Assembly (NCBI GenBank): GCA_003427395.1
Contig: BFEA01000164.1
Coordinates: forward strand, 1,791,473-1,846,569
Length of the DNA: 55,097 nt
Direction of reading: 5' to 3'
Source: Chara braunii
Taxonomy: Eukaryota > Streptophyta > Charophyceae > Charales > Characeae
The position numbers and the translations under genes are program-made. Positions 18,491 through 29,678 of this stretch are shown here, piece after piece. Every line of letters starts with the position of its first letter. The stretch's first letter is position 1. Under the pieces are notes generated by a model. That model was not told the DNA's origin. It saw only the letters and a list, made by a program, of their open reading frames with translations, and did no database searches.

Positions 18491-19406
18491 TTGTATTCAT
18501 TGTGTGGCATTAACACGTGTGGAAAAATGAACTCCCTCTGGAAATGTCTACATGCCTCTGTCCTGACACGGTTTAATCCTGTTCTATTCTTTCCTATTCC
18601 TCTCATAATCTACGCTGAAGAGGAAGGGGGGGAACTAAAAACCCGTAGCCAAATTGAAACAAGGAAGCAAACTTTGCTCGGGTTTCTCCATCAGTTTCTC
18701 GGAGAAGTACACGGTGCCGGATCAGAAATTGAACAGCAGATCCACGACCAATTCAATCTGCATGACGCAGAAGATGAATTGAAAGCCGCAGAGACAGCTG
18801 TTCAAGTAATAGAGACCGCCAAGAAGGTCGAGGACCTCATCAAACAAGGACGAATAGTCCTTGACCAGCCGAGGGATTTGCTGAGATAGAACAAGAAAGA
18901 AAGAAGAGGAGAAGAAGAAAAGAAAAAGCAAGTAGAACCTCATTCGTCTGTTGAGGTGATGGAGGAAAATGTTAGACAATCAGAAAACACTCTGAAGGAA
19001 GAAAGGAGAAAGATCGAGTAGTTCACAAGAAAACAAGAAGAACAGGAAGAAGAAGAACGGATAATGAATGATTTATGGCAAAGATTTCATTATCAAGAAG
19101 AAGGCAGCGAACTCGCATCCATTCTTCAGTCCATCATGATCTATCTTGTTTCTCTCGAAAAGAAGATTGACCGTAACACTGCCTCGTTAGAGATAGTGAT
19201 CAGACTCATGAAAGGAAAGGACAAGGTAGGACTTGAGGAGGCGACCAGGGAGGAGCTAGTTAAGAAGGAACCCCAAGAGAAGTTAATGAAGGATGCCATG
19301 AAGCGAGCGACGTCAGACAAAGCCGAAGGTTCTAAGAAAGAACCTGAGAGACCGGCTGAGAAGAAAGAGGAACCCTTTAAGAAAGAGAAATCGTTAAAAG
19401 AAGCAG
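18491..19406 (+). pseudogene. gag: Element 3 gag, N-terminal part
   Basis: One frame runs from 18491 to the element 4 insertion at 19407, with TAG stops at 18887 and 19019. Plausible starts are ATG 18491 or 18530; neither has independent support. The protein is a charged coiled coil rich in E and K (DELKAAETAVQVIETAKKVE, LVSLEKKIDRN, EELVKKEPQEK), like the N-terminus of gag in element 1. The reading frame across the insertion resumes in register at 40037, supporting a clean insertion into a then-open gag. Confidence 0.75.
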
Positions 19407-19925
19407 TGTCGAGCGCATCGGCCCCGGCGCGAGTGCGGGCCCTCCCGACCATGTCACGCAGGAGTTACACAATAAAACAAAACACGGAGACCATTTGGAG
19501 TCGACGTGAAATAGTTTCCGCGAGCCGCCAAGGCGGTGCACGGTTGCGTGGTCCCTTCGCCGCTCTAGCCGGGTGCGCCAGCTGCACATCCCGTGGTCCC
19601 CTACGATAGGACAGGTTCCCACGGGGCAGAAGCTTGCTTCCCTAAAGGGTTGTCACCACCCTTAGGGGCGTATTCCTACCGAGTTCCTGACCCACATGCG
19701 AAAGCTTTTACATGCACTTGCAGAGGTGGGTCAGCCGAGGGCGTTTGCTCGCACACTTTAGTATAGGTATACGAGATTTAAACGTCTGTTGAACCCCGAC
19801 GCCGCCCGTCACTGAGGGCGCTGATCTCCTAAGGATGAAACGTACATCGGTCGACTAGAGTGGTTTCAGTCAAGTATAGAAACCAACAACAACTTGACCC
19901 TAGTCCCTTGCACACAATTTTCCCA

Positions 19926-19950
19926 TACAAATATATATATATATATAATT
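19926..19950 (-). promoter_or_regulatory. Candidate TATA region of element 4 LTR
   Basis: An alternating TA run (ATATATATATATAT) about 520 bp from the 3' end of the LTR in element orientation; the other LTR has an equivalent run at 33902-33922. This position would give a U5/R of about 500 bp and a U3 of about 6 kb. No initiation site can be seen. Confidence 0.35.
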
Positions 19951-20541
19951 TATTCAGACGAAATCACCAAGAATAATATACATGAAGTCACTCTTTTAAA
20001 TCAACCAGTTCAACAATTATGGCACAATTCTTTAATAGGTTTGGTCTGATGAAAAAGGATCATGCTATCGTGCTTTCCTACTCGTCGTCGATATGGTCGA
20101 CACATAATTTTCCTTTTTTAAGCCTTTTAAGCTAAAGTCAGACTTTTTCCAAGTCTGAATTTAGTACAACATCGTGCCTACAAAAGCTTGTCATGGTTAG
20201 CTTCTGCAAGTAAATACCACTGCTACCATGCAAATCAACAAGTGATCTGGTTCCAGGTCGGAGTTTGAACTCTCGGTTCGACCCCACCTCCGCTATCGTC
20301 TCCTTCTTGCTTCTGACATGCGTCTTTACGCATGTGGTTACCCCTCAATGCATAAGCATGATAGTGCCATCATTGGGGTAATCCAGATACTATCCATTTG
20401 GCGGTCCAATCTACATAATGTATTTTTGTTTTGTTTTTTTATGATTACCTCGTGAAGTCATGAGTCATATGACTTCCTCAACATGACAAGTCAATGTGTA
20501 AGCGTTATCTGAAATCCAAGTTGGATATCAGAAGGCGGTGT

Positions 20542-21569
20542 CTATCCCAAGTAGATCTGTCGTCCTCCGCGCGCCTGAGCCTCCAATGAATCCAATCGCG
20601 CAAGCTCGCTGTCATCGAATGTTAGGGTAGTCCTCCGTCCACCTCACATGACTTTAATAATTTGAGTGTCATAGAAAGAGGCCATCCGTGAAGCTAACCT
20701 CCAAACTATGACTCGTAGAGACCGACTAAGTCCAAATAAATGTCGGGTCTCTGTGTCCTGGATCCGTACGACGCCGAAGCGTCTGCCGGACGAGGTAATC
20801 CTGATACTCACAATGACTCGGGAGAGACATTGGAGATTACTTGCACGGTGAAAATACAATGTGTATCCATAAAAAACTCCTCGGGAGTTCTAGCCGTGTT
20901 TGTTCGAAAATCCACGCGAGTGAACCATCTCGAACTCGTAAAAGTTGCTTTGCTCCTCTGATGAGATTGTCCTCAAGCATATCGCGAACCTGCAGGTACC
21001 TCGGGATGTCATGTCTTGTCGAGCTTCAGGCATCTGCGTGTTAGAACAAAACTTAATCAGTTGAGTAATCGTTCTATGAGTTCGTCCTTCTCATCTTGCC
21101 ATGCATATTCTGAGAATGGTTCAACTCGTAGAATGATGAACTTATTCGCCCGTACTCGTCTTGTGTGATATATGTCAAAGAGAGGGCCCTGTCGTTCGTT
21201 TAACCAAAGTACGGTACGAACGAAAGTCAGCCTTATCTCAGAAATTTCGTCCATTCGAGGGTCTATCTCATATGGTTGCATCACCACTAAGTTCATGTTG
21301 ACGAAGTTGCGATCGGGCAGTGGTGGCGCGAACTCGTATTGAAGGATGTCCAGTCCGGTTCTTGATCTATAAATGAGTCGTCTAGGAGGGTTCTGCGCAC
21401 TGCCATCCCAGAACCGTGGAACATCCTCCTCAGGATATAATTTATCCGGATTGAAGACGGCTTGCCCTACTCTCTCTAATCTTTCTCCATTACGTCTTGA
21501 GGACTTGGCTCATTCTGTCGCTACGTCACGGTTGCAGAAAAGGGAACAAACCATCGTCCTTGATGCCAT
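20542..21569 (-). pseudogene. Unrecognised LTR-encoded ORF, left LTR copy
   Basis: Sense to the element. ATG at 21569 (MASRTMVCSLF) opens a frame that, apart from one TGA (Trp codon in the other copy), runs to about 21057: FNPDKLYPEEDVPRF, NPPRRLIYRSRTGLDIL, MNLVVMQPYEIDPRMDE, WLNERQGPLFDIYHTRRVRA. Further protein-like sequence follows in shifted frames: QMPEARQDMTSRG, then RIQDTETRHLFGLSRSLR and FYDTQIIKVM, ending with a TGA (20644) where the other copy has Arg. The same protein is preserved in the right LTR. I do not recognise the family. It could be a captured host gene or a retrotransposon accessory gene. Confidence 0.6.
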
Positions 21570-22857
21570 CTAAAAAGAAAAACGAGAGTAGTTATGGTAA
21601 AACATCTGCTACTGAGTATTATACACGCATTATTCTTCCCACTGGTTCGTGCTTCTTCTGGCACGGCCATCCGCGATAAGAGTGCCTAACTGCACTTTGC
21701 TTAAACGAGTATGATATGAACTGGGTTGGTTTTGGCACCAGTTCCCCAAGCGTCAGTGGCTTTTACCATGGCCACCAAAAGGGTATACTACAACAGTTCT
21801 CCCTTACGCGACGAACCAAGAATTCTAGAGGCCTTTCCGTGAATATACCCCTATCCTTCCCCTAGGAGGTGGTCTGGGATATCCATCGTCCTCGCCCGAT
21901 AGAACCTCGGATCTCAGAAGTCGGGTTGCCTCCACCACAACAGCATGGTAACCCCCCCCCGCAGAGCGGTCCACTCTGAGTCGATGACAGGGCCGGCCCC
22001 TAAGGCAACGAACCCCCGCCTTAGATGCCTCCTAGAAAAAGGAAAGGAATCTATCACGGTGAGCAAAACGACCTCTTGCCGCCTGGCGTCAAGAACAACT
22101 TGGACGAAGAATGATAGCAGAAGCAAAAGTCATTCAGACGTACGGGCATAGACGGAGAGGGTCATTCGGGAAAGAACCGGTGACCTTGGGAAAAATCTAT
22201 ACCATTCAGACTTCTAGTTTTTTTTTCGTCGTCTTCTTTCTTTTTTCTGTTTGACACATACATATAAGTGTGGAGACGTGAGAACAACCAAACATTAACC
22301 ATCTCAAGGTCGAACCACTTCCATTTCAATAAGGCACACCTGCAGTCGGATCATACGACAAGTTCAACAAAAGAAACTGTGCAAACCCAAACTCAGGTCA
22401 GACTCACATTCACACGCGCCAACACACATTTCCTCTACCTTTCAGTGAACATTCAAAGAACAGGGTTGAGCAAAGTGTGGGTTCACTCAGGCGTGAAAGG
22501 GTCTGAGTCAAACTGACTGTCCACAGACCTTGAGTGAAGTTGTACGGCACACTCAAGAAGACCATATAGAATTACGCCCCTTTTGACGTGAAGGTAGTCG
22601 TCCCCAGTCGTCAGCAAAGTAATCTACACCACTCACTTGCTGCGACCACCTGCCACAACACCCTCTCACTTACTTTTCAGTAAGCGTTGCTGCCAATTGC
22701 TTTCGCCGTCACCACGTTACTGCGCCGTCAAGTCCACACTACCTCAAAATACACCACTCTAGCGGCACCTTCACTGCGCCAATGCCCAGTTGTTGCTCAA
22801 CGCAAAAATACCGCTGACACTGCCGTAAATCCTATGCCGTCGTTGCGAAAAAAATTG

Positions 22858-23135
22858 GCAGCGCTTCCGCACTACTGCCATCAAACTCAGTGTTGTTGCC
22901 GCAAAAATTCGGCAGCGTCTCCGCACCACAACCGTCAAACTTAGTCCCGCTGCCGCAGAAATTCGACAACTCTTCTGCACCACCGCCGTCAAACTTGCGT
23001 CGCCGCCGCAGAAATTCGTTAGCACTTCCGTACCACCGCTGTAAAACCTGCGTCGCCGCCTCAAAAGTTCGGTAGCACTTTCGTACCACCACCGTAAAAC
23101 CTGCGTCGCCGCCGCCCTGCTGCTATAAAATTTTG
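22858..23135 (-). repeat. 54-bp tandem array, five units (left LTR)
   Basis: Units start GCAGCGCTTCCGCACCA or a variant and end GCCGCAGAAATTCG. The period is 53-54 bp and the last unit is extended. The right LTR has seven units at 36918-37302. Confidence 0.85.
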
Positions 23136-24307
23136 GCAGCACTTCCCCACCGTAGTGGAAAAATGGCAGACCAAAATTAGTAAAATTTGGGCCCCAAGCC
23201 CAAATTCCACTTTGCCGCACTGATGTAGCCCTGTAGCGTCCCTGGGTCCGTCCCATGGGACCAGCACAAGCCGGAGGGGAGGGGAACAGAGTGCTCCCTG
23301 CCTTGGCTATGGCTGCCCAGCTTCTCTCCTTGCGCTCCTCTGTAGGTCTCCAACCTCCCCCTTGAAGTCCTCAGGCAGCACCTCAGCTCCTCAACAACAC
23401 TCAAGTGTGCACGTCACACAATTGACAGCACGAATGCTTCTGTGTGGCAGCTGGGGACAGCTGCCTGTTGTATAGTGGCTGAGGAGGGTTGGACGTCATT
23501 CTAGCCCCTAGGCAAAATCACGGGCTCACAGTGAGCCCTTGATCTGGCCAAAATCCAGGGATGACTGTGGCCGCACCATAGCCACAGCCTTAGAGTGGGG
23601 CAGTTTCTTTAGCTGCCCTATTTTATTTTTTCTTTTCTTTTTCCCAGCTATCTCGGAATCTCACGAGATAGCTGGGCTCCTGCCATTTCCAAATTTGTTT
23701 TTCTTTTATTTTTCTGATGAGGGGTTGGAAAGATGCAACCCCTTTCAGTTTGATGTATTTGAATCCTTTTTCCAGGGTAGATACATCGGGGAAAAGGTTG
23801 TACTTAGCCTTTTCCTTAGTGGCCCTTCAATTTCCAGGCTCCCTTAAAAAACGGGAGCCTGACAATTACCTCTGGCAGCTTGTACCAGAGGTAACACTTC
23901 GTGAGGACAAGTGTCCTCACAAAAAAAACAAAGAAAAAAAGAAGAAATAAAAGAAAATTTCAAACCCCTTCAACTGCAATGCTCCTGGCCGCGATTTGAG
24001 CCAGGAGCGTGCAGTTGTTTGTCAATTGCCTGTTTCCTTCCCTCTGCTGCCCTCCCTTGAAAACGGGGAGTGCAGTTGTCAGGTTGGGAGGAGCAGGTCC
24101 TCCTCCCAACCACCCCGTTTCTCTCTCTCTCCCCCTCTTCTTCTTCTTTCCACGTGCACGATATGGGCCGCAAGATCCAGGATCTCGCGACCTCAAATAT
24201 TCGTGCTTGTCTCAGTGGGGAACTGCTCCTGCTCCCATACAGCCTGAAAAGGCTGTTCTTTTGCATCCTTGTCCCCACGAGGCAGTTGCCTCGTTATCGT
24301 TTTGTTT

Positions 24308-24309
<2 letters not shown>

Positions 24310-24339
<30 letters not shown>
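24310..24339. repeat. Poly(T) run in left LTR
   Basis: About 30 consecutive T, equivalent to a shorter run at 38467-38489 in the right LTR. Confidence 0.9.
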
Positions 24340-24343
<4 letters not shown>

Positions 24344-24535
24344 TTTTCGTTTCAGCCTCCCCGTTTTCCCTGTTTGGTCGAGCTACCACAGCTCACGAAC
24401 GGGGAGGTGGGGAGAAAACAATAACAACAACAGAAACAAAGACTTACCTGGAATAATACACCTCGCCGCGCTATAAATGTAGATTCATTCGATTTTGCTC
24501 ATTCTGTACTTACATCCACGATGAGGGGTCAAGCT

Positions 24536-24577
24536 TAGGTAGGTAGGTAGGTAGGTAGGTATGTGGCTGCCCTTCTT

Positions 24578-24631
<54 letters not shown>
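24536..24631. repeat. (AGGT)n followed by (CT)n microsatellites, left LTR
   Basis: Six AGGT units at 24536-24560, then about 25 CT units at 24581-24631. In the right LTR the same place has AGGT units (38706-38738) with one ATAG break and only about nine CT units (38755-38773). Confidence 0.9.
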
Positions 24632-24635
<4 letters not shown>

Positions 24636-25128
24636 GTACTTAGATGCTATAGGCGCCAGGTCCAGGCATGGAGGTAGACTGTCAGGGTTATAACCCCCTG
24701 ACGAGTTGGTGGAACTCCAACGAAACAGTCTTTGCCCGTTCGTTTTCGACAAACGGGCGTTTCCAGTTTCCTCGTAAAGAAGAGAAAGAAAAACAAAAGA
24801 ATCTAAAAAAATCTAATAGAAAATCTATAAAAAAAAAATCTAAGAACAGTAAAACGAAAAACAAAAACAAACTTCTAAGAAAAATGGTAACGGGCGCCTA
24901 CTGCAGTCTTTGGGGAGACTAAGTCCCTTATTACCTATTTGCGCGCCACTTGGCGCTGCCTGCATTCCGTTTGTTTTTTTCTTTTGCTAATAATAAAACT
25001 GTTGGCTTATGCCAACGATTACTCGTTATGTGCCCTCAGGCACATCTTCGGGGCCCCATATGGTGCTGTTTACTTTTTTTTTATTCATTTATTTTTATTT
25101 TTATTTTTTTATTTATTATAGTTTTTAC

Positions 25129-25230
25129 GTTACTCGATTTATACGTGTCATCCTTGCGCAGGGGCCATGCTAATCTCTGCGCAGCTGTTCCCAGCCGCTC
25201 GATCTTATCGATCGTGACCGCGCCAGAGAA
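25129..25230 (-). ncRNA. U6-like: U6 snRNA-derived sequence in left LTR
   Basis: On the minus strand, 25176-25144 is identical over 33 bases to the conserved 3' half of U6 snRNA as I know it, including GATTAGCATGGCC, CTGCGCAAGG and ATGACACG. That is the AGC triad and internal stem-loop region of the catalytic RNA. It continues TATAAATCGAG where U6 has CACAAATCGAG. The 5' half (GATAAGAT, GGGAACAG, GCAGAGA) is only loosely U6-like. An A-rich stretch of about 60 bases follows on the U6 3' side (25128-25065), as in retroposed copies. U6 acts in the spliceosome; this copy lacks a credible 5' domain and 3' U run and is probably a pseudogene. Confidence 0.75.
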
Positions 25231-25275
25231 ACTGGGCTGCTCCAAAAAGGAGTTATGCCCAGAGGTGCGGTTCCT

Positions 25276-25332
25276 CCGATTCAATCCAGGTATCTGTCGG
25301 GTGACAGTCTTGTACCGTGACCTACTGGGCTA
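25276..25332 (-). other. tRNA-like Pol III A-box and B-box pair, left LTR
   Basis: On the minus strand, TAGCCCAGTAGG (25332-25321) fits the Pol III A-box (TRGCNNAGYNGG). It is followed 34 bases later by GGATTGAATCGG (25287-25276), a weakened B-box; the right LTR version is GGATCGAATCGG, closer to consensus. The arms do not fold into a complete tRNA by eye. Lying about 50 bases upstream of the U6-like segment, it suggests a SINE-like composite with a tRNA head, U6 body and A-rich tail. Confidence 0.45.
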
Positions 25333-25891
25333 ACCCTTATCACGATAGTGATAGGAGCGGCTCTTCTATAAGAAGAGCTGCCCAGTCTCTATTCCCCCTG
25401 TCGGGGCTTTGCAGGTCCTGCCTGCCTATGCTTCGCAGGCCCACCGTGCCTGTGGCCTAGTAGGCCCCCGCCTGTCTGTGGTCTAGCAGGCCTTGCCGGC
25501 TGGTGGCCTAGTAGGCTTTGCCTGCCTGTCGCTTCCCCGTGGATGGCTGCCTAGCCACAGCTTCGGGGCCACCTTGGCTCGAAATCAACCCGGCGGCCCA
25601 GAAACAAAACCTTGCTATTCCTCTCGCGCCGTGACCCCATACCCGGCGCATCCCTCTTTTTAGCCCGCTTAGGCCCTGAAGCGCGCGGCTGTTAAGGTAT
25701 AATAGGTCTAGCTTTAGTCTTTCCACAACCGCTCATCCCTGCGGTCTTACCAAAACCGAGAACGAGTTGGAACTTTCCAATAGCATGTCTATTTCATCAG
25801 ATCAAATTCCACAAACTTACATCAAAATTTGGACTTCGTTCGACATCGAAAATACAGGGCAGATACCCTTGTCAGGGTTTCTGTCCCGACA

Positions 25892-27229
25892 ACATTCCCA
25901 GGCTGCATTGAATGACTTCCACGTCATTCATTTTTATCCAAACACAATATCAGAGGTGTTTACCAGGAAAGTTCTGGCAGACAACCTCCCCCTTCCATCA
26001 ATTATGAGCTCAAACTGTTGGTCTGATGCCTTCAATTTTTGTGGACTTTTTTTCGGATGGTTCCAACATCATCCCACTGGCGGCCACTCAAAATTTATGT
26101 CTCTTAGAATGGTACTGGAAGCCCTCCAGCTACATCCAACATTATCCAATCAATTGATATTGCTATATTCACTTGGGGAATTCCCTTAACTGCCGGGAAT
26201 CTAACCCGGGTCTCTTGAGTTTACGGGGATGCTCTTCACAACACCTCGACGTACACAACGCCGGCATGAATTTAACCTGGGCCTACCATACACACAAGGA
26301 TACTCACATTATACTACAGTCAAGGAAAACATCAAAACAAAAGGCTTAAAGTATTTCATCATCATTCACTGAAAAACTTGCGTTTAACCTCTTTCCCCAA
26401 ATGAGTCAGGATTAACCCCTGACAGGTCTTTCAAAATGTATCAATTTCCTAGATTTTAACCATTCATGAAAGAAACCATCCATCCACTTCTTCCTGTCAT
26501 TCATCCAACATTGTGAGCTCATCTTTCTGATACTCGACAACATATCAAGCAGGACCATTCTGACTTTGATGTGATTAGCGTCGAGGAGTGGTGTAGTCCT
26601 TTGAAGGACAACATCCCTACATCAAGCCCCGCTTTAGATTCGGGCCTCACCACCTTCCTTTCGATTCCAATTTTACAACCTTATCACTCTGTTGTCAATA
26701 GGATAGGACAACCTTGTCCACACAACCAAAGGTTGGTTAGACCTTAGTCATGAGGACAAGGTGACCCTACCTACTTCAAAGTTAGGAGACCAACACTTTG
26801 CTTGCAGTAAATCGTGGTTGCCTACTCTACTGACAGCGTTATGATAAAATGGCAAAACCTTCCTCCCTTTCAATGGTAATGTAGTCACCCCCTTCCACAA
26901 GGAAGGTGACAACATCCTGCTATGGACCAGAAACAAAGTTCCGACACAGGCCTCATTACCGCCTACAGGGCTCACATCTTTCATGACTTAGTCATAACAA
27001 GATATGAAATAGAGTATCTTCATGCCATACATCGCCACTCCAGAATGAATATCAACAATTGTTCAGAAAATAAAAAATACCTCTAATAAGAAAACAGAAA
27101 GAAGTCACATCCTAGGCTATATTTCAGTGTTTGTTTCTCAAATGAAAAATTACCAGAAATGCTATACTACAACTACTGTCCTCAATCCCTCTGAATGAAC
27201 TTTCGTAAATGAGAACCAGAAACCCAATT
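25892..27229 (-). other. Element 4 sequence between integrase and 3' LTR, no gene seen
   Basis: About 1.3 kb on the 3' side of integrase in element orientation. No protein motif is recognised in either strand; short frames are scattered and interrupted. The last bases before the LTR in element orientation (GCCTGGGAATGT) are a weak polypurine tract. Confidence 0.5.
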
Positions 27230-27544
27230 TCAACTGCGTGTCCCATCCATTTTTTCGATCTCATACTCTCCATGATCTGATTTCCTGACAATGCGATATG
27301 GTCCCAACCATCGACTGTCCAATTTTCTTGACCATTGTTTTTCCAGAGATGAATCGTAGAGAAGAACCATATCGCCAATTTCCAAAGGCTCCTTACAGAC
27401 TCGAGGTCGCATGTCCCACCTTTCCTTATCTGTCTGTCTGCTTTCTGCAGGCAAGGTAACAACCTCTTCAATTTTCTCCTTTGTAATCATTATCTGTCTT
27501 GCCCTGAGGTCAAGTAATTCCTCTGTCAAAAGGTTAGTTTCCAT
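27230..27544 (-). pseudogene. pol (IN): Element 4 integrase C-terminal domain
   Basis: A minus-strand frame of 104 codons: RARQIMITKEKIEEVV, EIGDMVLLYDSSLEKQWSRK, then SRWLGPYRIVRK (GPY/F module) and YEIEKMDGT. It is in a different frame from the catalytic core and directly follows it (10 bases apart), so a frameshift separates them. No chromodomain is seen after it, unlike elements 1-3. Confidence 0.8.
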
Positions 27545-27553
27545 ATCCTATTT

Positions 27554-28483
27554 CTACCAGGTTGTCAGGAAGCTTTCGATTGGGAATGTCGCATGTCGAC
27601 CAAACCACAGAGTTACAGGAGCGTACCTAGTCGTCCGCTTGATGGTAATATTCTCTACGAACATTGTTGTTCTCAGATAAACAGGTCGTTTCGACGGATT
27701 GTCCGCACACCATTTTGCCAGCAAATTTGTCAGAGTAGCGTGGCCTCGCTTAATTGGAGCGTTAGCCTGTGGATGAGCTCTAGTGATGTAACTGTAATTT
27801 ACATCGAGCTTTCTCAAAACAGCTTGTACGTCATCTGCACGAAATTCCCCTCCTCGATCCATCACAAATTCGCGCATGAATGGATATCGAAGATAAAATT
27901 CGTCAATAAATCCGGCCAGGACTTTTCCAGTTCGTTCACGGATCGCACACCCATCGACGAAACCGGTTAAGTTATCTCTGGCATAAAAGATATATTTGTA
28001 TCCATTAATTCCACGCGGCTGTGCCACATAGCGAGGATTAAGCGACTCTACATACCGAAGATTCGATCGCTTTTGACAAAGGACGCAGGAATTACAAAAC
28101 TCAACGACTATTTTTGCCATTCCTTCCCAGAAGTAGAGATGTTGAATCTTTCGTGAGGTAACTCGTGCGGATCTGTGACCGCCGGCAACTCCATCATGTA
28201 GTGCAGCAATCACGTTAAGTTGTCTCGTCTTTCCACATACCACTCTCCTAGGAATGCCATTATCAGACTTTTTGAAAAGATGGTCATATCTGACAACAAA
28301 ATCTTTACTTTTCAAGCGAATCTCGGGATCCACCTCATTTTTGCCAACTTCCCCATTCAGCCACAACCCAATCTTCTCATAGATTTCATTGTACTCATTT
28401 TTACGAAAGGCTTCTTTGATGTCACTGCTTTCCCCTTTTTCTGTCATCATCTTAAAACGATCCTCCTGAATCAAGGAATTCAC
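27554..28483 (-). pseudogene. pol (IN): Element 4 integrase, zinc and catalytic domains
   Basis: 309 codons on the minus strand. The zinc domain is intact: ALHDGVAGGHRSARVT (H, H) and CNSCVLCQK (C, C). The core has YKYIFYARDNLTGFVDG as the first Asp block and EFVMDRGGEFRADDV as the second. The third block reads HPQANAPIKRGHATLTN; related integrases known to me have Glu where this has Lys (PIERGH), so the catalytic Glu is probably lost. The spacer between the zinc domain and core is short, suggesting a small deletion. The nearest relatives by motif are gypsy elements of a different clade from elements 1-3. Confidence 0.82.
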
Positions 28484-28751
28484 GAGAAATAACAGATTTT
28501 CACAAGTTCTAGAGGCTTATCAACTTGCTCGTGACCTCCCTCGATTGTTAGAGGTTCATCTGCAATGTTGACTGAGTCGGATAATGCTAAACTCATCATT
28601 TATTCCGCAGTTCTCTCCCCCCATGGATCCTCTTCAACAAAAGTTTCGCCCGTTACCAGTTCAGAACGTACCTGGTAAGAATTTGGTGCGTTCCAAATAG
28701 ATTTTCCAGATCGAGACGAAGCATTTTTCAAATAACTAATAAAATTAATAG

Positions 28752-29678
28752 TCAAACGACCAAAAACTTATCCACAGGGATTGAGTCTTCTGCTTGGTGC
28801 TTAGATGAATCCCATTCAATTCGACTCAATCCATTGACTCGGTTTTGTGTAACCGAGATATGCTCAATCTCAAAATCAAACATCCAAATGTACGTCAACC
28901 AACGAGCAACAGTAGGATCCGAAAGAGAATAATTTCTCAGTGATTGAGCCAAAGCTGTCAGATCCACTCTCAAAACAAATCGCCTGCCAAATACATAATT
29001 CTTGAATGTACGAAGACAGTCAAGGACAACCAGTGTTTCTTTCGTGAATTGAGAATAATTACGCTCGGCCATATTCAAAGTCCGACTTTCAAATCTTAAC
29101 GGTGGACCCCCTTCATCCTTTTGAATCAAGACACCACCCAAGGTTGTAGGCCCTGCGTCTGTCTCCACTATGAAGGGTCGATTCGGATCGTTGTCAAAAC
29201 AAGGAACGCCGATAATCATCTCACCTTGTCGAAATGCAACTTTCATGTCATCCACTGCCGCCTGTTGCTTGGGTCCGCATTCCCAATCCTGGTCTTTGCG
29301 TATCAATTTCCTCAAATTTTCTACCCTCGCTGCAAACCTTCGGATAAAGATGCGCCAAAACCCACAGGTCCCAAGGAAGCTCCGTACATCCGTGATAGAT
29401 TTGAAAGGCATCGGCCATTCCAAAATTTTGTTTGTCGTCTTTGCATCTGGCCGACGACCCTTCTCATCACATAAAAATCCCAAAATTATCGCCTCGCGCA
29501 TGCAGTGTCTGGATTTGACACCGCTAGCTATGAGGTTGTATTCCTTGAGCTTCCGCAAAACCTTTTCCACATTGCGTACATGTTCCCAGACAAACTTACG
29601 AATGCCTGGTAACACCTCTGTCTCATCCTTCGCACGAGGTCCTGGAATCGCCAAATCATCGATATATGGTGAGGTCAC
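28752..29678 (-). pseudogene. pol (RT-RH): Element 4 RT palm to RNase H
   Basis: Minus-strand frame beginning just before the active site SPYIDDLAIPG, then ILGFLCDEKGRRPDA, SFLGTCGFWRIFIRRFA and RNase H from about 29185 (RPFIVETDAGPTTLGGVLIQ, with Asp), NYSQFTKETLVVLD (Glu), RVDLTALAQS (an altered third block) and NRVNGLSRIEW. The YIDD active site is intact. The frame is shifted one base relative to the upstream RT piece; the two overlap by four bases at 29675-29678. Confidence 0.85.

Larger units (their letters stand above)
19407..25891 (-). repeat. Left (3') giant LTR of element 4, 6485 bp
   Basis: Matches 33380-40032 along its whole length with indels: it has about 39 extra bases near 25676, lacks about 60 bases near 20915, and has five instead of seven 54-bp units. 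In the element orientation it carries, from its start: tRNA-like boxes, a U6-like segment, microsatellites, the 54-bp array, an unrecognised ORF, AT-rich TATA-like sequence (19926-19950) and a GC-rich end. Confidence 0.92.

Noticed and set aside
20273-20284. tRNA gene at GGTTCGACCCC in the left LTR
   Set aside because: B-box-like string only; no A-box at the right distance and no cloverleaf arms.
22771-23267. Minus-strand ORFs over the 54-bp array (and 36831-37435)
   Set aside because: The period of 54 is a multiple of three, so frames stay open automatically; the peptide is a simple repeat.
23539-23950. Plus-strand ORFs shared by both element 4 LTRs (also 37707-38229)
   Set aside because: Shared only because the LTRs are duplicates; the translation is Phe/Pro/Ser-rich with no conservation pattern beyond the nucleotide level, and it is antisense to the element.
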